NCBI GenBank assembly: GCA_008360975.2
Contig: CM039179.1
Coordinates: forward strand, 48,366,359-48,430,358
Origin: Lichenostomus cassidix
Taxonomy: Eukaryota > Chordata > Aves > Passeriformes > Meliphagidae
DNA length: 64,000 nucleotides
Direction of reading: 5' to 3'
Below, piece by piece: positions 27,501 to 39,422 of this stretch; positions within the stretch are counted from its first letter, which is position 1; every line of letters starts with the position of its first letter. A program made the position numbers and the translations under genes. Under the pieces are notes generated by a model, which was not told the origin of the DNA, did no database searches, and saw nothing but the letters and a program-made list of their open reading frames with translations.

Positions 27501-29065
27501 TGATGCATATAAATAAACAACAGAAAAAATGTGATTCCATCTAAAATTTAATTGCTTAAGAGAGTTTATATAAATATAAATCAATATCAACCAAGAATAT
27601 ACTAATAAAATAAAACTATTGGAAAGAAAAAATTCCTTTAGTTATGCAACAAAAAATGTTTAACTAAACACACAAACCTTTATTTATAGCAGACAGAAAT
27701 ATCAACTCATTTCACAGGGTGATGCTTGGATCATCAGAAGATGTTAATCTGATATCAACATGGCACCTTTCTCCTAACAAACTTTACACAGCACATGTCA
27801 CAGCAGGAATATGTGTGTCATTTCATGCCAAGAACACCCTAATCTGCTATGTCCCATCTCACAAACTGTGGAAATTGTTCGGTAGGTACTGCATGAGAGA
27901 ATTCAAATTAATTCAAGCTGGATAGAGGCAGAATTATTGCAAGTATCAACATATTTTATACAAATAGTCTAACAAACTTTTACCCTCTGTAGTCTCCACA
28001 GGATCTTAAAAAATTCCACCTGCTTTGATCAGATTACAGGAGCCAATCACATCTCCTTTGCACTACAATCCAGTTAAAATAGCTCAATCTCTTATCAACA
28101 GGATGTTCTGTTTAAACTGATTAAAACCAGTGAGAAATATCATGAATTTGAAGGAAAGAAAATAATGCAGCTTCTGGAATACATTAATCATCATTATTTG
28201 GTACTAGTGAATGAGTCCACACAAAGTTACCTTGTGCTTTTACTAAAGCTAAAATTCCTCTTTCGAAATTGCAGAGGGGAGGATGACAGGCAGGCTTAGA
28301 ATGATAGAAGGTGGCAACATGCCACTATCCTTTTGTTATCATTGGCAAGAACACAATCATGTGCCCTTTAATCTTTGTTATTCAGCCTGCTGCTCATATG
28401 GATAACACAATCAACCACTTCTTTCAATCAAAGGAATAGGGACAGAATTGGCTGCATTGAGAGAGGTGCCAGGACAAGACTGAACTTGGGAAATCCAATT
28501 ACCATATCAAAATTTAGAAAGATAAAAGATGTCTTCACATTTGCTGCTAATTTACAAACTGTTCATAGCGTGGCACAAATTATTTTCCTAGGTAATATCT
28601 TTAATTTATTCATGTATTTTTTTTCACACCTCACCAAATATAGTGCACACATATTGCATTATTAGTAGTAATAGTATACTACAAATAGGAATATACTTGA
28701 AAAATTTCATGTATTCAACCTTATGAATTTTTTTTTGTAGTTTTCGTAGTGCTCAGTCTCATTTAAGCCTGTTGTCTAATTCTAAAGAGATAGAAAATTA
28801 TAAATTCCATTAAATATTTTAAGATTCCTTGTCCCATTTTTCAACTCATCAGAGATTTTTTTAAAAATAGTAACATCTGAGCAATTGAAAACTGTCCATG
28901 TAAACTCTTGCTGACTTTCAAAAGGTGTTTAGAAATAGTTTCAAGCAATGAACAGGCCTTGTTGATTGTGCTTCTACTGTGTCCTTTTAAAGGATGATTA
29001 CATTGTAACAGAAAATGGGGATTAGGGTTAGCTGCAGAGGAAGGGCTTCAGTGCAGGTCACCCTT

Positions 29066-29088
29066 AGGATGACCCTTAAGGTCATCCT
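29066..29088. repeat. Short hairpin, 9-bp perfect stem
   Basis: AGGATGACC (29066-29074) and GGTCATCCT (29080-29088) flank the 5-nt loop CTTAA. Pairing can continue outward with one bulge into flanking CTTA/TAAG bases. Confidence 0.8.
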
Positions 29089-30401
29089 TAAGCAGAACAG
29101 AGCTCAGACCTCCATGCAGAGTGCAGGAAGAGCTGCCTGAATTTAGAGCAGTGAACAGCTATCCTAAAAAAAGCTGCATGTTTTGAACCCTGCTCTTTTG
29201 TGCATGAAATCCCATGCATCTATATGGTCCAGATCTTGGTCTATACAGTCCAGATCTTTATGCTAAGTGTGTCTCTATGTATCAGCCTTTCAGATGGAGC
29301 CTTTAAGATGTAGGAGGCCCATGCTTTTTTGTCTTGTGTGCTTGAAATCAGAGATGCTTTGGCATGACACTATCTAACAATTAAGCACCTTGATCAGCTG
29401 GAATTACTCAGGGTGCCAGTGGTGGGATGGGTGCTGTGCAGCTGAAGGGAATAAGTAACTTTCACAGAAGTTAAAAGGCAGTCATATAAAGACACACCCA
29501 AATAAATATCTTCCACACTGCAGATTAGACAGCAATGGCCACTAAGGACCTAGAAATCTGACTCTTCTTACAAAGTAGGCAGCTAATTAAATAGGAAACT
29601 TGTCTTTTCGTAAGGACTTAACAAAAAATACAGATTCCTTTAGATAGGTCTATGACTAAAAAACTGCACAGATGACTCCACATCCTCTCACTTGAAAACC
29701 TAGCCCCTGGATTACTGAGTTGTCATCCTCTATACCTCTCTTTCACATCTTTGGTTTCAATATATCCTGGTTTCAAGAAGAATGGAGACACCACTCCCCA
29801 GACAAGCTAAGACACTCTGATAGGGATGAAGGTGTCCTCATGAAAGGACATATGTGCATATGAATCACTTCAGGCTGGAGAAGACACAAGCTCAGGTTTC
29901 CCATCTCTTTTGTATGTGTTGCAGGGATGAGCCTACAGTGAAAAAAAGAAAAAAAGGGACTGTTGTGCCCATTGTGTGTTTTTTGAGAATAAAAACACTG
30001 ACTTTTGTGTGTGCCTTAGTACAATTTGCATGGATAAAGTCTGACTAAAATGCTTGAATATTTAGGCTTCTCTGAGGGACTTAGGTAGAGTTTAGTGACC
30101 TCACAGTCTAGTATCTCAATTAGATAGGGAGCCTAAAGACAGAGACATCATCTAAGTTCTGGGTAGCATTATCTTTAAAGAGCTCTTATATCCTCCAATT
30201 TCACTCAGTTCTTGTTGGGAGGTGGACAAGTCTTGGTACAATACACAGTCTCAATTGTCCATGGCACTGATAATTACTTACAAGTATTATTTCTACATGC
30301 GTAATAGTTATGCTTATATTTAGAATATTTTCCTTGTAAGGAAACAAAACTTATTTTCTCTTCAGTTCTTTTATAAATTGTAGTGGTAGAGAGCTGATAC
30401 A

Positions 30402-30472
30402 GAACAAACAAACAAACAAAACAAAGCAAAGCAAAAGCAAAAAAAAAGCAAAGCAAAAAAAAAAAAACAAAC
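30402..30472. repeat. A-rich (CAAA)n/(GCAAA)n low-complexity tract
   Basis: Imperfect AAAC and AAAGC repeats merge into poly-A stretches. No adjoining retroposon body was recognised. Confidence 0.9.
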
Positions 30473-31945
30473 CAGTCAATGGAACCTTATTTCAGAGACT
30501 TTACCAATGAAAGTAGTCCGTAGATCATTTGTCAGTTTCCACGTTTTATTTTGCTAGTCTCAACTTCACAGGCAAGTGTCAACACAAAAAAATTTTAGTA
30601 ACTATACGTAGAAGTTATGTGTAAAAAGAATATCAGAATTGAACCACCACCATGTTGTGCATATGAACCTAATTACAAACCTAATTACAAACCTAATTAC
30701 AAAGTCATTATTTAAGGAAAGGTCTTGTTCATTAAAAAATCTGGCATTAAAATTTAGCTAAAACATGTTTACTAAGAAAATCAATGGAACAAAACAGGCT
30801 TCACAGGTGCCTTTCAATCCTAGTTACAAATGCATGTACTTTATACAATCACAACTCAGTATTGCTCCATTTGGATTAACTGTGAATATTAAATTAAGTA
30901 ATAGTTCATTATTTGGATATGCCAGTCTTGATAGTTCATGAGAATGGATCTCTAAAAGCCTCAGTGAAAGCTAAAATAATTATAGCCCACCAGAGTCCTT
31001 GTCTGGACTATACCTTGTTTGAGCACCCTCACACTGTTGCTATACCTCCCAATATTAAGACAGTAAAAACATTTCTGGAGATGGATCAGCACTATTTCCC
31101 AGAGCCTTGGATTAAGATTTATAATCAAGACAAATGAAGTAAATACAATCTCTCTTCTAACTAAAAAAATGCTAATACCTGCCTTAAAACAATTTAAATA
31201 ATTTTTGTGCAGTTCACCTTCATCCTTGTGTCATTGTATACATAGCTAATCATGCTCATACTAAATATTTTACACTCCTCAGGTTCTTGTGTGACTCATA
31301 GTGTAGTAATCTGATTTTTCCAGGAAGAAATCTCACTAGAACATCAACTCAAGGAGTAAAAATGCTTATGGTAGCAGGGCCTGACATTTAAATATATGAC
31401 AGTATTCATAAGATCAGACTTTTAATTCCAGAAATAGATAAAAATCTAGCTTAATTCTAAGTTTGTTGGTCTGAGATCACAGGCAATCCGTCTTCTTCTG
31501 TGAAAGCTTACCTATGGTGCAAACCCACTTTCATTCCTCTGATGACAGCTGGGTAACTTTGCAGTGCCCTCAGACCTTCTTACTAAAGAGTCTTACGTAT
31601 TTATGTGTTATGCATCTAACACTGATGCATTCAACACTTTGCTAAAATGCTTTTATTACTAGTCTGTCTAGTCTAATTTAAGGATGACCACTAAAGTGCA
31701 ATAGATCTCAAACTCTAGGCATTTTTCTAGGTTTCTTCCTAAAATTTTCCTAAATTTTGCTGAGTATTATCTCTAGATTTCAATCAGTTCAGATACTTAG
31801 AGATACCAAATTCCTCAATTTTAAACATTGCATATGCCAGATATATAAAAATGCAAATACATGTAAGTCTAGAAATTGTACAAACTTACAGAGTATATCA
31901 GTAATTACTTAGATATGCAGATATTTATTTGTTTCTTTTTTTTTC
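30473..31945. other. Unique non-coding sequence
   Basis: Nothing is recognised apart from the 12-mer triplet at 30666-30703. The 74-codon frame at 30913-31137 (+) resembles no family known to me. Confidence 0.5.
30666..30703 (+). repeat. 12-bp tandem repeat, three copies
   Basis: AACCTAATTACA is repeated three times without a mismatch (30666-30677, 30678-30689, 30690-30701), followed by two further bases of the next unit. Confidence 0.95.
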
Positions 31946-32014
31946 GAGAGGAGAGGAGAGGAGAGGAGAGGAGAGGAGAGGAGAGGAGAGGAGAGGAGAG
32001 GAGAGGAGAGGAGA
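31946..32014 (+). repeat. (GAGAG)n pentanucleotide array, about 14 units
   Basis: A perfect GAGAG/GGAGA array of 69 bp directly follows a T-rich run (31931-31944). The array is purine-only on the plus strand. Confidence 0.97.
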
Positions 32015-32454
32015 TGTACCTATTACATCCCAGTATTTGTTAACTTGTATTTTTTAACATGTGAACAAATTTTGTTGAGACTTACTTGAAATGTGAGAAA
32101 GTATGAAGAATGAGATGAAAACAGTGGCAATAGAAATTAAAAGCTAATTTCCACACTAAAGTTTCAAAAGATATGCTAATAATAAAACATCTATTTTAGA
32201 TGGCATTCCAATCAGAACTAACATCTTGTGGAACACCAGTTATCCTAAACATACAATTCAAAACTAAATACTGAAGAGGGGAAAATTTTGGTTTTTACAT
32301 AACAATAACGTTATGTAAGGTTTCTCATCATTCTCACACATGCAAAATCTTTCAAGCAGGTCAAACTTTTGCCTAGCTTGACAAACTCCCCAATTAATTT
32401 CATAGTTCTGAAATACATAAAATATTCAAGTATCTAAGTATCTCTTTAGGCATT
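32015..32454. other. Unique sequence between array and LTR
   Basis: Nothing is recognised except a 9-bp inverted repeat (TTACATAAC/GTTATGTAA, 32295-32318, 6-nt spacer). Confidence 0.55.
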
Positions 32455-32725
32455 TGTGCTGGTTTTGGCTGGGGTAGAGTTAACTTTCTTTGCAGTGGCT
32501 GGTATGAGTGTCTGTTATGGATTTGTGCTGAACACAGGGTTTATAATAGGACATGTTTTTGTTATTGCTGAGCAGGACTAACATAGAGCCAAGGTCTTTT
32601 CTGCTTTTCCTACTACCTCACTGATGGAGAAGTGGGGAGCCTGGGAGGTTGGGAGGAGACAAGGCCAGGACAGGTGACCCAAGCTGACCAAAGGGATATT
32701 CCAGATCATATGGCATCATGGTCAG

Positions 32726-32733
32726 TATATAAA
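32726..32733 (+). promoter_or_regulatory. LTR TATA box
   Basis: TATATAAA lies 272 bp into the LTR and is followed by a purine-rich leader. It is identical to the box in the 20639-21010 copy. In the 40220-40803 copy the corresponding bases are degraded. Confidence 0.75.
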
Positions 32734-32899
32734 GGCAGGGGAAAGAAGGAGGAAAAGGGGGGATGTTTGGAGTGATGGTGTTTGTTTCCTCATGTCACCA
32801 TCACCCTCCTGGAGATGGCTGAACACCTGCCTGTCCATGGGAAGCAGTGAATTAATTCCTTGTTTTGCTTTGCTTGTATGTGTGCCTTTCGCTTTCCCT

Positions 32900-32905
32900 A
32901 TTAAA
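32900..32905 (+). terminator. LTR polyadenylation signal (ATTAAA)
   Basis: ATTAAA occurs within the conserved 'ccctattaaattgtctttat' block of this LTR family. It is the likely 3'-end processing signal of the former provirus. Confidence 0.6.
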
Positions 32906-34776
32906 TTGTCTTTATCTCAACTCATGGGTTTTCTCACTTTTTCCCTTCCCACTCTCTCCCCAGTCCTGCTGGTGGAGGAGTGAGCAAGTAGCAGTGTTGG
33001 GCTTGGCTGGTGGCTCAAGCTAAGCCACAACACAATAATGAAAATGTACCAAAATACTTTAAAGAGTGATGTACAATGTTTTATTTCTTTATTGAAATTG
33101 CTGTTTTCTAGTCCTCACAGCTACAATAATTTTTGTTGTTGTACTAAACATATTTTTTTAGTATATCCTCCTACTGACTTAAAATGTGTATTTCACCTTC
33201 TCTTATGTTTTGAGCTTGTGTTTTTTCTTTCACTTTTCCCTAGCAGTGCTGACTGACCACATTCATTCATCGCTATTCTCAGAGAGAAGTTTTAATCTGT
33301 ACTTTTCCAGCGTCAAATCTTGCATATGGTATTGTTTATATTTTCAATTTTAGGAACTGATTTTGCACATATCAAGGTCACTGGAAGTTTGGAACTGAAC
33401 TGAGTAACAATGAAGTCAGGACTTTTCATAGAAAACTGGGTAACAGGCTGGCATTAAAAAATATAAACACTAAAATGTACTCTCAAAAACTCATTTGGAG
33501 ATGAGGGGTTGCCAGGAAGACATATATCATCAAAAACACAGTCTGAATGGGAAAATGAGACATGTCAGAAACAATGATGGAGAAAAACAAAATCACAAAG
33601 CAAGGAAGGAAAGGAAAAAGAGAAAGTAAATAGAAATGCAGGGATGAAAAGAAGGGATATATTCCATTCTATTAAATGGGTTGACACTAAAATTAGGAGG
33701 CTGTTTTATGTATAACCAATGCATTTTTCATTTTTATATCATGTGGTGTAATGAAAATGTAGGAATCCTAAGCCAGCAGCCTTAATCAGCTCTGACTGAT
33801 GAAGAGAGAAATTTGTTGTTTCTTGTTGATGGCTTTTGTGAAATCTGAAATACCAATGTTGTTTGTACAAAATGTTCTGAATTGATCATGTTTAGAACCC
33901 AAAATTTAGTATCACTGACATTTAAACATATTTCATAATGACAGCGAGTTTCTTATCATATGGAACTACAATTTCCTGTATTTGCTTTTGTTTTACAATG
34001 CATTTTATTTATCTCTCTGTGACCGATGAAGAACTTACACAGAACTTTGTTAATATTTTTATTTAGGAAAGTACATTGTTCTTAGTGTTGCCAAGGCAGC
34101 CAAGCCAGTTGTAATGAATGTAACACTCACATTGAGTGAATGGAGAAATATTTTTCCAAATCAAAAGACTTAATTTGCCCAATACATGAGCTGTACAGCC
34201 AAAGAAAATGATCATTTTCCAACACCTGGTTCAGGAGAGATGTTTGAATAAATCTTTGTTAGAGCTTTTGGTGTTAATCCGTTGCAATGAATACTTGTTT
34301 GACAACAATCCAATAAAATTTTGCTGACTGTCATATGCAATTCTACCGAAAAAAAAATCCAAAGCTTTAAGATAACACCTTCAGCTATTAATTTAAGGCT
34401 TTATGAAAACACACTTGAATTATAGTTTACTTGAGCTAGCCTACCTTTGTTCACTTTAAGAAACCTTGGGAGAATACACTGCTGCTAATAGGGCTCAATA
34501 ATAGCTTTCCAAACAGCTCTAATTCAATTCACAGTAGGTTGTCTCTCCATACCTCCATCTTCAGTCTGAATAAGGGAATAAAATAATGTTTCCTCTTCAA
34601 GCAGCACCATCTCCCAGCTCAGAAGACTATTAGATGGGCATAAACACCAGGAACTGGCCCATACCTATTTAGCACCCATAAGTAATTCAGTAACTGAAAC
34701 ACCAGTCTCTGCTTCCCAAGGTACTAACCAGTTTACTAAGTTCAAAATCACTCTTTTATTTGTTTCTCAGCAGCAT

Positions 34777-34836
34777 AATTATTGAATTATTGAATTATTG
34801 AATTATTGAATTATTGAATTATTGAATTGAATTATT
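34777..34836 (+). repeat. (AATTATTG)n octamer array
   Basis: Six exact copies of AATTATTG (34777-34824) are followed by a 5-nt partial unit and one more partial copy (34830-34836). An 8-bp unit is less usual than the mono- to hexanucleotide arrays elsewhere in the window. Confidence 0.97.
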
Positions 34837-35940
34837 TTCTGCCAAGTAAACAGTGGAGCTTTGGAAGAAACGCCTTTTGCCACCATCCTCCTGACACCCT
34901 GACAGTGAGGTCACCCCTCAGAAATAGGAGCTCTTGGTTTGAATCAGTGAGTCAGTGAACATGAAATCTGAGACAGCAGTAGCAGCTAAGATAGTGAAAT
35001 CTGATGATGATTCTTTAAGACATACATGCCTAAAACTTTTGCTCAGAAGTGATAATACGAGCATCTAAATGACTCACCTTCCTTTCTGGTGGGAGATATT
35101 TATGTGCATATAGATAATTATATAAACATGTATTTGCAATATAACATCTTAACACATTTCTTGGGGAAGAGACTTTTTTCTCTAAGTAGAAAACCAAGAA
35201 GAAATAAAAATGCAATGTACCATGAAGAAATATCATGTTTTTCTCTTTACAGCAGTACATTATATGTACTATGAGGCTTTTGCAGTAAGATTCAAACCCA
35301 TCTCATCTTTCTTTAATTAAAGTATATTAATTGCCCATTCAAATTCATTTAAGCTTTCATATCTCAACTAGCTTGAGTTTGAGCTTACAACATAGATTTT
35401 GACTAATTCTTTAGCAGTTCACTTCCATATGTCTCTAAAGAAGCTTTGTTTTGCTATAAGGTCAATCCTTGTTATCACTTCCAGATAAACTAGGAGGTCA
35501 TTTCTGATGACTGCAGCCTTTCACAGTACACAGCACCTTCTATTTCAAAACAGATGACTAATGAACAATCCTTTGACATCATTATTTTTGCCCCTAAATG
35601 TTATGCTTGATAATATGCTTTTGCAGCCTCACTGACAATGGGAGAATCATTCCATCTGTTCCATGTAACACCTTATATTTTATATTTTCAAGTAGTTTAT
35701 TTACCTTTCTGTTTTCTCAACAGATATTCTAATCTTGCTCACGTTCCATCAGCATCCCGAACTGGAATATGAATGCAGATCCAGACAGCTCCCAGAAAAG
35801 CCTGTCAGGAATCTGGATTAACACTTGGAGCATCACAAGTTGTGTAAATTAAATGTCTTCTGCACTCATCCTTCTTTGATTAGCCCCTCAGACATGACAT
35901 ATATGCTCAAAACTATGATAAAACAAGATCATAAAATGCA

Positions 35941-36024
35941 CCCCCTCCAAAAAAACAAAAAAAAAAACCCAAAAAACCCCACAAAACCAAAACCCCAAAC
36001 AAACAAAAGCAAACAAAAACACCC
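35941..36024. repeat. A/C low-complexity tract
   Basis: Poly-A runs are interrupted by CC, CCC and CCCC, followed by CAAA repeats. No retroposon body was recognised beside it. Confidence 0.9.
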
Positions 36025-36348
36025 AAGAATCCCTTCAGCAACTTGTAAGCAAGTGCATGAATGGCTGTGGGTTATAGAAACTGTGCAAATGTGACAACAA
36101 AGCTGGCATACTATGGCATTTGGTTTTCATTTTGGTGGCCATCACAATACCAATATATATATTTTACCTCATATAGAAAGACACTGATTAAGCTATGAAG
36201 AAAAATCCATCCAATTTAAATTTTTCTGTTTCACTTGGCCTTGGATATAATCTCAAATTATGGGTTAAAATATAAAAGAGTGAAATAATTCAGCCTACAC
36301 CTCTTTTAAAATAAAACTGACTTACTTGATAGTTAGAAAAAATTGGTA

Positions 36349-36422
36349 TCATAGACTATCCTGAGCTGGAAAGGACCCCCAAGGATTATTGATTCCAACT
36401 CCTGGCCATGCACAGGACACTG
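36349..36422 (-). mobile_element. CR1 LINE 3'-tail fragment
   Basis: In plus orientation it reads 'tcatagactatcctgagctg', then 'gaaaggacccccaaggatta' and 'ccaactcctggccatgcaca'. This is the reverse complement of the CR1 3' end of the same type as 63508-63579. Only about 75 bp survive and the 5' part is absent. Confidence 0.8.
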
Positions 36423-36527
36423 AGACACATACACTGTCTTTTACATGGAATTCAAGACTGTGCACCTGTAGTATAAGAAATTTCTATGCAGCCTGTGAAG
36501 GCATCAGAGCTTCAGAGAAGGGCAGAA

Positions 36528-36552
36528 TTCATGGAGCAGCATGCTCCATGAA
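36528..36552. repeat. Perfect inverted repeat, 11-bp arms, 3-nt spacer
   Basis: TTCATGGAGCA (36528-36538) and TGCTCCATGAA (36542-36552) flank GCA. This is a stable potential hairpin or cruciform between two CR1 tails. Confidence 0.85.
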
Positions 36553-36911
36553 GTCACATACATTGATTCCTATTCTGAAGCTCCAAATTCCTTCCTTTCC
36601 AAGCAAATGATGTCCAGGTCAGTAGCCCAAATTTCTTGCACACTGTTCATAGGCACAGACACCTAAAAGCATCTAAGACTTCTAAACAACTAAGATGTTT
36701 ATTGCCTACAGCCTTTGCCTGTAACAGCATTTCCTTTCAAAGCCTCTAGAGTCTTAACGTTGTAGGCTGTTTTTTGAACTTCTCCTATTACAGTAATTCT
36801 GGGATTTTTCCATTTTCTCCTTCAGGAACAATGCCAAAAATTTACTTTTCTGGAAAACCACTTGTCTAAGGAAATGCATGTTCTGATTTATATCTTACAT
36901 TTTATATTCTA

Positions 36912-37002
36912 TGCTCTAGAATAACCCTGGTTGAGCGGGGAGCTTGAACCAGATGACCTGCTGTTGTCCCTTCCAACCTAACCTAGTCTGTGATTTGGTG
37001 AT
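36912..37002 (+). mobile_element. CR1 LINE 3'-end fragment
   Basis: The wording 'gctctagaataaccctggtt' continues with 'gaaccagatgacctgctgtt', 'gtcccttccaacctaaccta' and a 'ctgtgatttggtgat' tail. This is the last ~90 bp of a CR1 in plus orientation. It faces the minus-strand tail 490 bp upstream and comes from a different CR1 type, so the two are separate insertions. Confidence 0.88.
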
Positions 37003-39422
37003 CTTTTATTTATATCTTATGTGTTAATGCTGATAATTAATAGTCTAAGGCTGGTCTTTTCATACTCTCAGGGATTATAGATAGTATATTAAATCTTGGA
37101 AGCTTGCAGAAGTTAGCAGCTCTGTCTCCTCTTACTGTCAGATCTGTTCATCCCAAAAATCAATAAAGGTTTGAAGAATGTATTTACCCTGATCACGCAC
37201 ACACATGAAAGTTTATGAATGAGAAGCAGCTGTAATTTAAAACTGTGCCTGCAGACAGATGTCATGAATTATTTTTAGTAGTTACAATAACATCTTGGGC
37301 AGCGGCCTAAAAAGCACTTGCATATATACTTGTACATATAAATCCAAATCTGAGATTATCATAATCTTCCCTCAGTTTATGCATAACTGTTTAAACTCTG
37401 AATGTTCCCCACATGTTCTGAATTTAAATGTGTTCCTAAAAGAGCCAGAGTCTTAAAAAGCCAAGTGATTTGGCCCAAGCCAGACTGTGACGAGCAATCA
37501 AGCTGTCCTCTGCCTTTGTCCATGACAGGCTCTCCAAGGCAGGGACAGCTAGGTGCAGGCACAAAATGCAGGTGTGGCAATTCCTGTCTTTTGAAATAGG
37601 TCAGTGGAAGTGCCAGGCTATCAAATGTTATATCAGGGAATAGCTAATTGACAAAAATACCTGCCCAGTGATTAATGATGGGATCTGGTTCCTCACAAAA
37701 TGGAATGACATTTCCTGAAAGACAACGTAATGGTTATATGGTTTGCCCAGGAAGAAACTCAATTACCTTTTTATGGTGTAATAAACTTTGAAGTTCGTGC
37801 TGCAATAGCTGGCACCTCTTTGGAAAACGAGATGAAAAGCATCTGCTCTCCAAACAGACCATCCACTGTTTGGGCTGACTCTCTAGAGACATAAATTTGA
37901 ATCCCTCAGGGAAAGGATGGTATTCAAGCCAACCAGCTGCTTCTTCCCAGTGCTCCAGTGTGGAAGGGTAACATCACACAGCTCACTCTGACAAAACAGA
38001 AAGGAGAGCCATCACTAGCAACTCTCTGCCTCATTAAGATCCTTCTATCTCATTTTGGGAAGGGATTAATTCTTCTCACGTGTGTTAGGCTTGCTCAGTT
38101 CAATTGTAATTGATTAGGCCAATGGGGACATTTAACATAAACTTGCCTGATAGACGCAGATGGTATTCAACCTGCTTGAGTCTGTTTCTATAATGTAGAT
38201 GTTCTACTTTTAAGAGAAGTTTGAGGGCTTCTGTTACTTTAACAGAGAGATAATTAGTCCAGTCACTGGACTCAAGAAAGCCATTGATCTCATCCTGGGA
38301 TGGACACTTCATCATCTGAATACATCTCCAGCTCTGGATAGGAATCAATCACACCTAGCTCTAAATAATATATAATTCGATCTAAGACACCTAGTTCACA
38401 CACAGAAAAGACCCCTAAAATAAAGATAGGCTGTATCCTACCTTAGCTGCATAAAAAAATCTAGGATGAAAAAGAGACAGGACTCTATTGTGCAACTGGA
38501 CTTGCATAGGAGTAAGTTCAACATTGCCATCTGAAAAATAGAAGCCAGGGAGTCAGTCATATCTACTGAGTAGACTCACTGGGTATAGATCCTGGGAAAG
38601 AGAATATTTAATTTCATAGAATTGCATGAGTTATGAGTCTGACCCCATTACATTTGTTTAATGATTACCTACATGTCTTGGGGAATGGTCCCAAATTAAA
38701 GGTCAGCCTCTGATTCACCTGAGACTGAATTTACTCTGATTGGAGTCAGATAAACCCAGAGCTGTTCACTGGCTTTACATCAGTGCTTTCTCACTTTCTG
38801 TCTGTGAGAAAAAAGTCCTCGAGCTTTCCAGAAGATTGCTGACAACCCTTTAAAGACTTGAAAAACCAGTCAGTGAGTCATGTTTGGTGGGATGCTAATT
38901 AGTACTGATAATTAGTGGTTTATATTGCCTTTTATCTTCAAAGCACTTTAGAAATGCTGACTTGGCATTAATTCTCACATCATCTCATGTAACCTTGCTG
39001 AGTATACTAACAATTGAGCAGCTGATTCAAAAAAATAAAAGAAAAAGACCGAGAGAGAACACCTCAATATCTAGTTTCTACCTGTGCTCTGTAATATTTA
39101 CATAAGCACATGACTTAGCAATAAGTCCCTACTATGGGCAGAAACTGACCACGTCACAAGTTCAGACAAGGCTGAATAAATACCTCAAACCAAAACTGAT
39201 ATATCTGTCATGTATACATTTATATTTGTTTACACTTCACGGTGTGCATCCACACACCGGTTTTTGTGACTCCAGTTTTTAGGTGCCTGGATACTCCAGA
39301 GCTCCAGACAAAGCCTTATTCCTCATGCCTTATTCACAGGCATAAATTTCAATATATATCAAGGAACCCAACATCTAGCTGCTGCGAAACACAATTTATT
39401 TTTTGTAGGGCTAGTGTTAAAT
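37003..39422. other. Unique non-coding sequence
   Basis: Nothing is recognised. An 82-codon minus-strand frame at 38100-38348 has a protein-like charged composition (stretch EALKLLLKVEHLHYRNRLKQ), but I cannot place it in any family and see no supporting splice structure. Confidence 0.45.

Larger units (their letters stand above)
21011..30401. other. Unique non-coding sequence, about 9.4 kb
   Basis: No interspersed repeat, RNA gene or supported exon is seen. Simple features include a CRE-like inverted repeat (21566-21592), a T-run at about 22908-22921, short (TA) runs near 24126-24140 and a hairpin at 29066-29088. The 155-codon frame at 23127-23594 (+) overlaps a 119-codon minus-strand frame (23012-23371), matches nothing I know and is probably chance. 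Confidence 0.5.
32455..33032 (+). mobile_element. Solo LTR, passerine ERVL-type, full length
   Basis: This is a complete LTR of about 578 bp, from TGTGCTGGTTTTGGCTGGGG to AAGCCACAACA, with TG...CA ends. Blocks in order: 5' 'agagttaactttctttgcag'; 'tgctgagcaggac'; 'ggtgacccaagctgaccaaa'; TATA box at 32726-32733; 'tttggagtgatggtgtttgt'; 'gagatggctgaacacctgcc'; 'cttgttttgctttgcttg'; polyadenylation signal ATTAAA at 32900-32905; 'tctttatctcaactcatggg'; and the 'gtttctc'-containing 3' block. No gag/pol/env sequence flanks it, so it is a solo LTR left by recombination between the two LTRs of a provirus. The immediate 5-bp flanks (ggcat and caata) do not match, so the target-site duplication is not confirmed. 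Family name is not assigned. Confidence 0.93.
33033..36348. other. Unique non-coding sequence with simple repeats
   Basis: No gene is recognised. It contains a perfect 16-bp palindrome GAAAATGATCATTTTC (34204-34219), the octamer array (34777-34836) and an A/C-rich tract (35941-36024). Confidence 0.5.

Noticed and set aside
29021..29030. ATTAGGGTTA, resembling telomeric TTAGGG
   Set aside because: Only about one and a half units, with no array. Not an interstitial telomere.
32440..33045. Target-site duplication for the 32455-33032 LTR
   Set aside because: The flanking pentamers ggcat and caata do not match. No shift of one or two bases gives a convincing duplication.
34777..34836. Regular repeats considered as a CRISPR-like array
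   Set aside because: The 8-bp units are contiguous with no spacers, and the genome is eukaryotic. It is a plain tandem array.
34900..34960. tRNA-like B-box wording near 'ggtttgaatc'
   Set aside because: No A box, cloverleaf or anticodon arm could be formed around it.
38100..38348. 82-codon minus-strand frame with protein-like composition
   Set aside because: I could not place it in any family and saw no exon structure. It is noted in the annotation of its stretch only.
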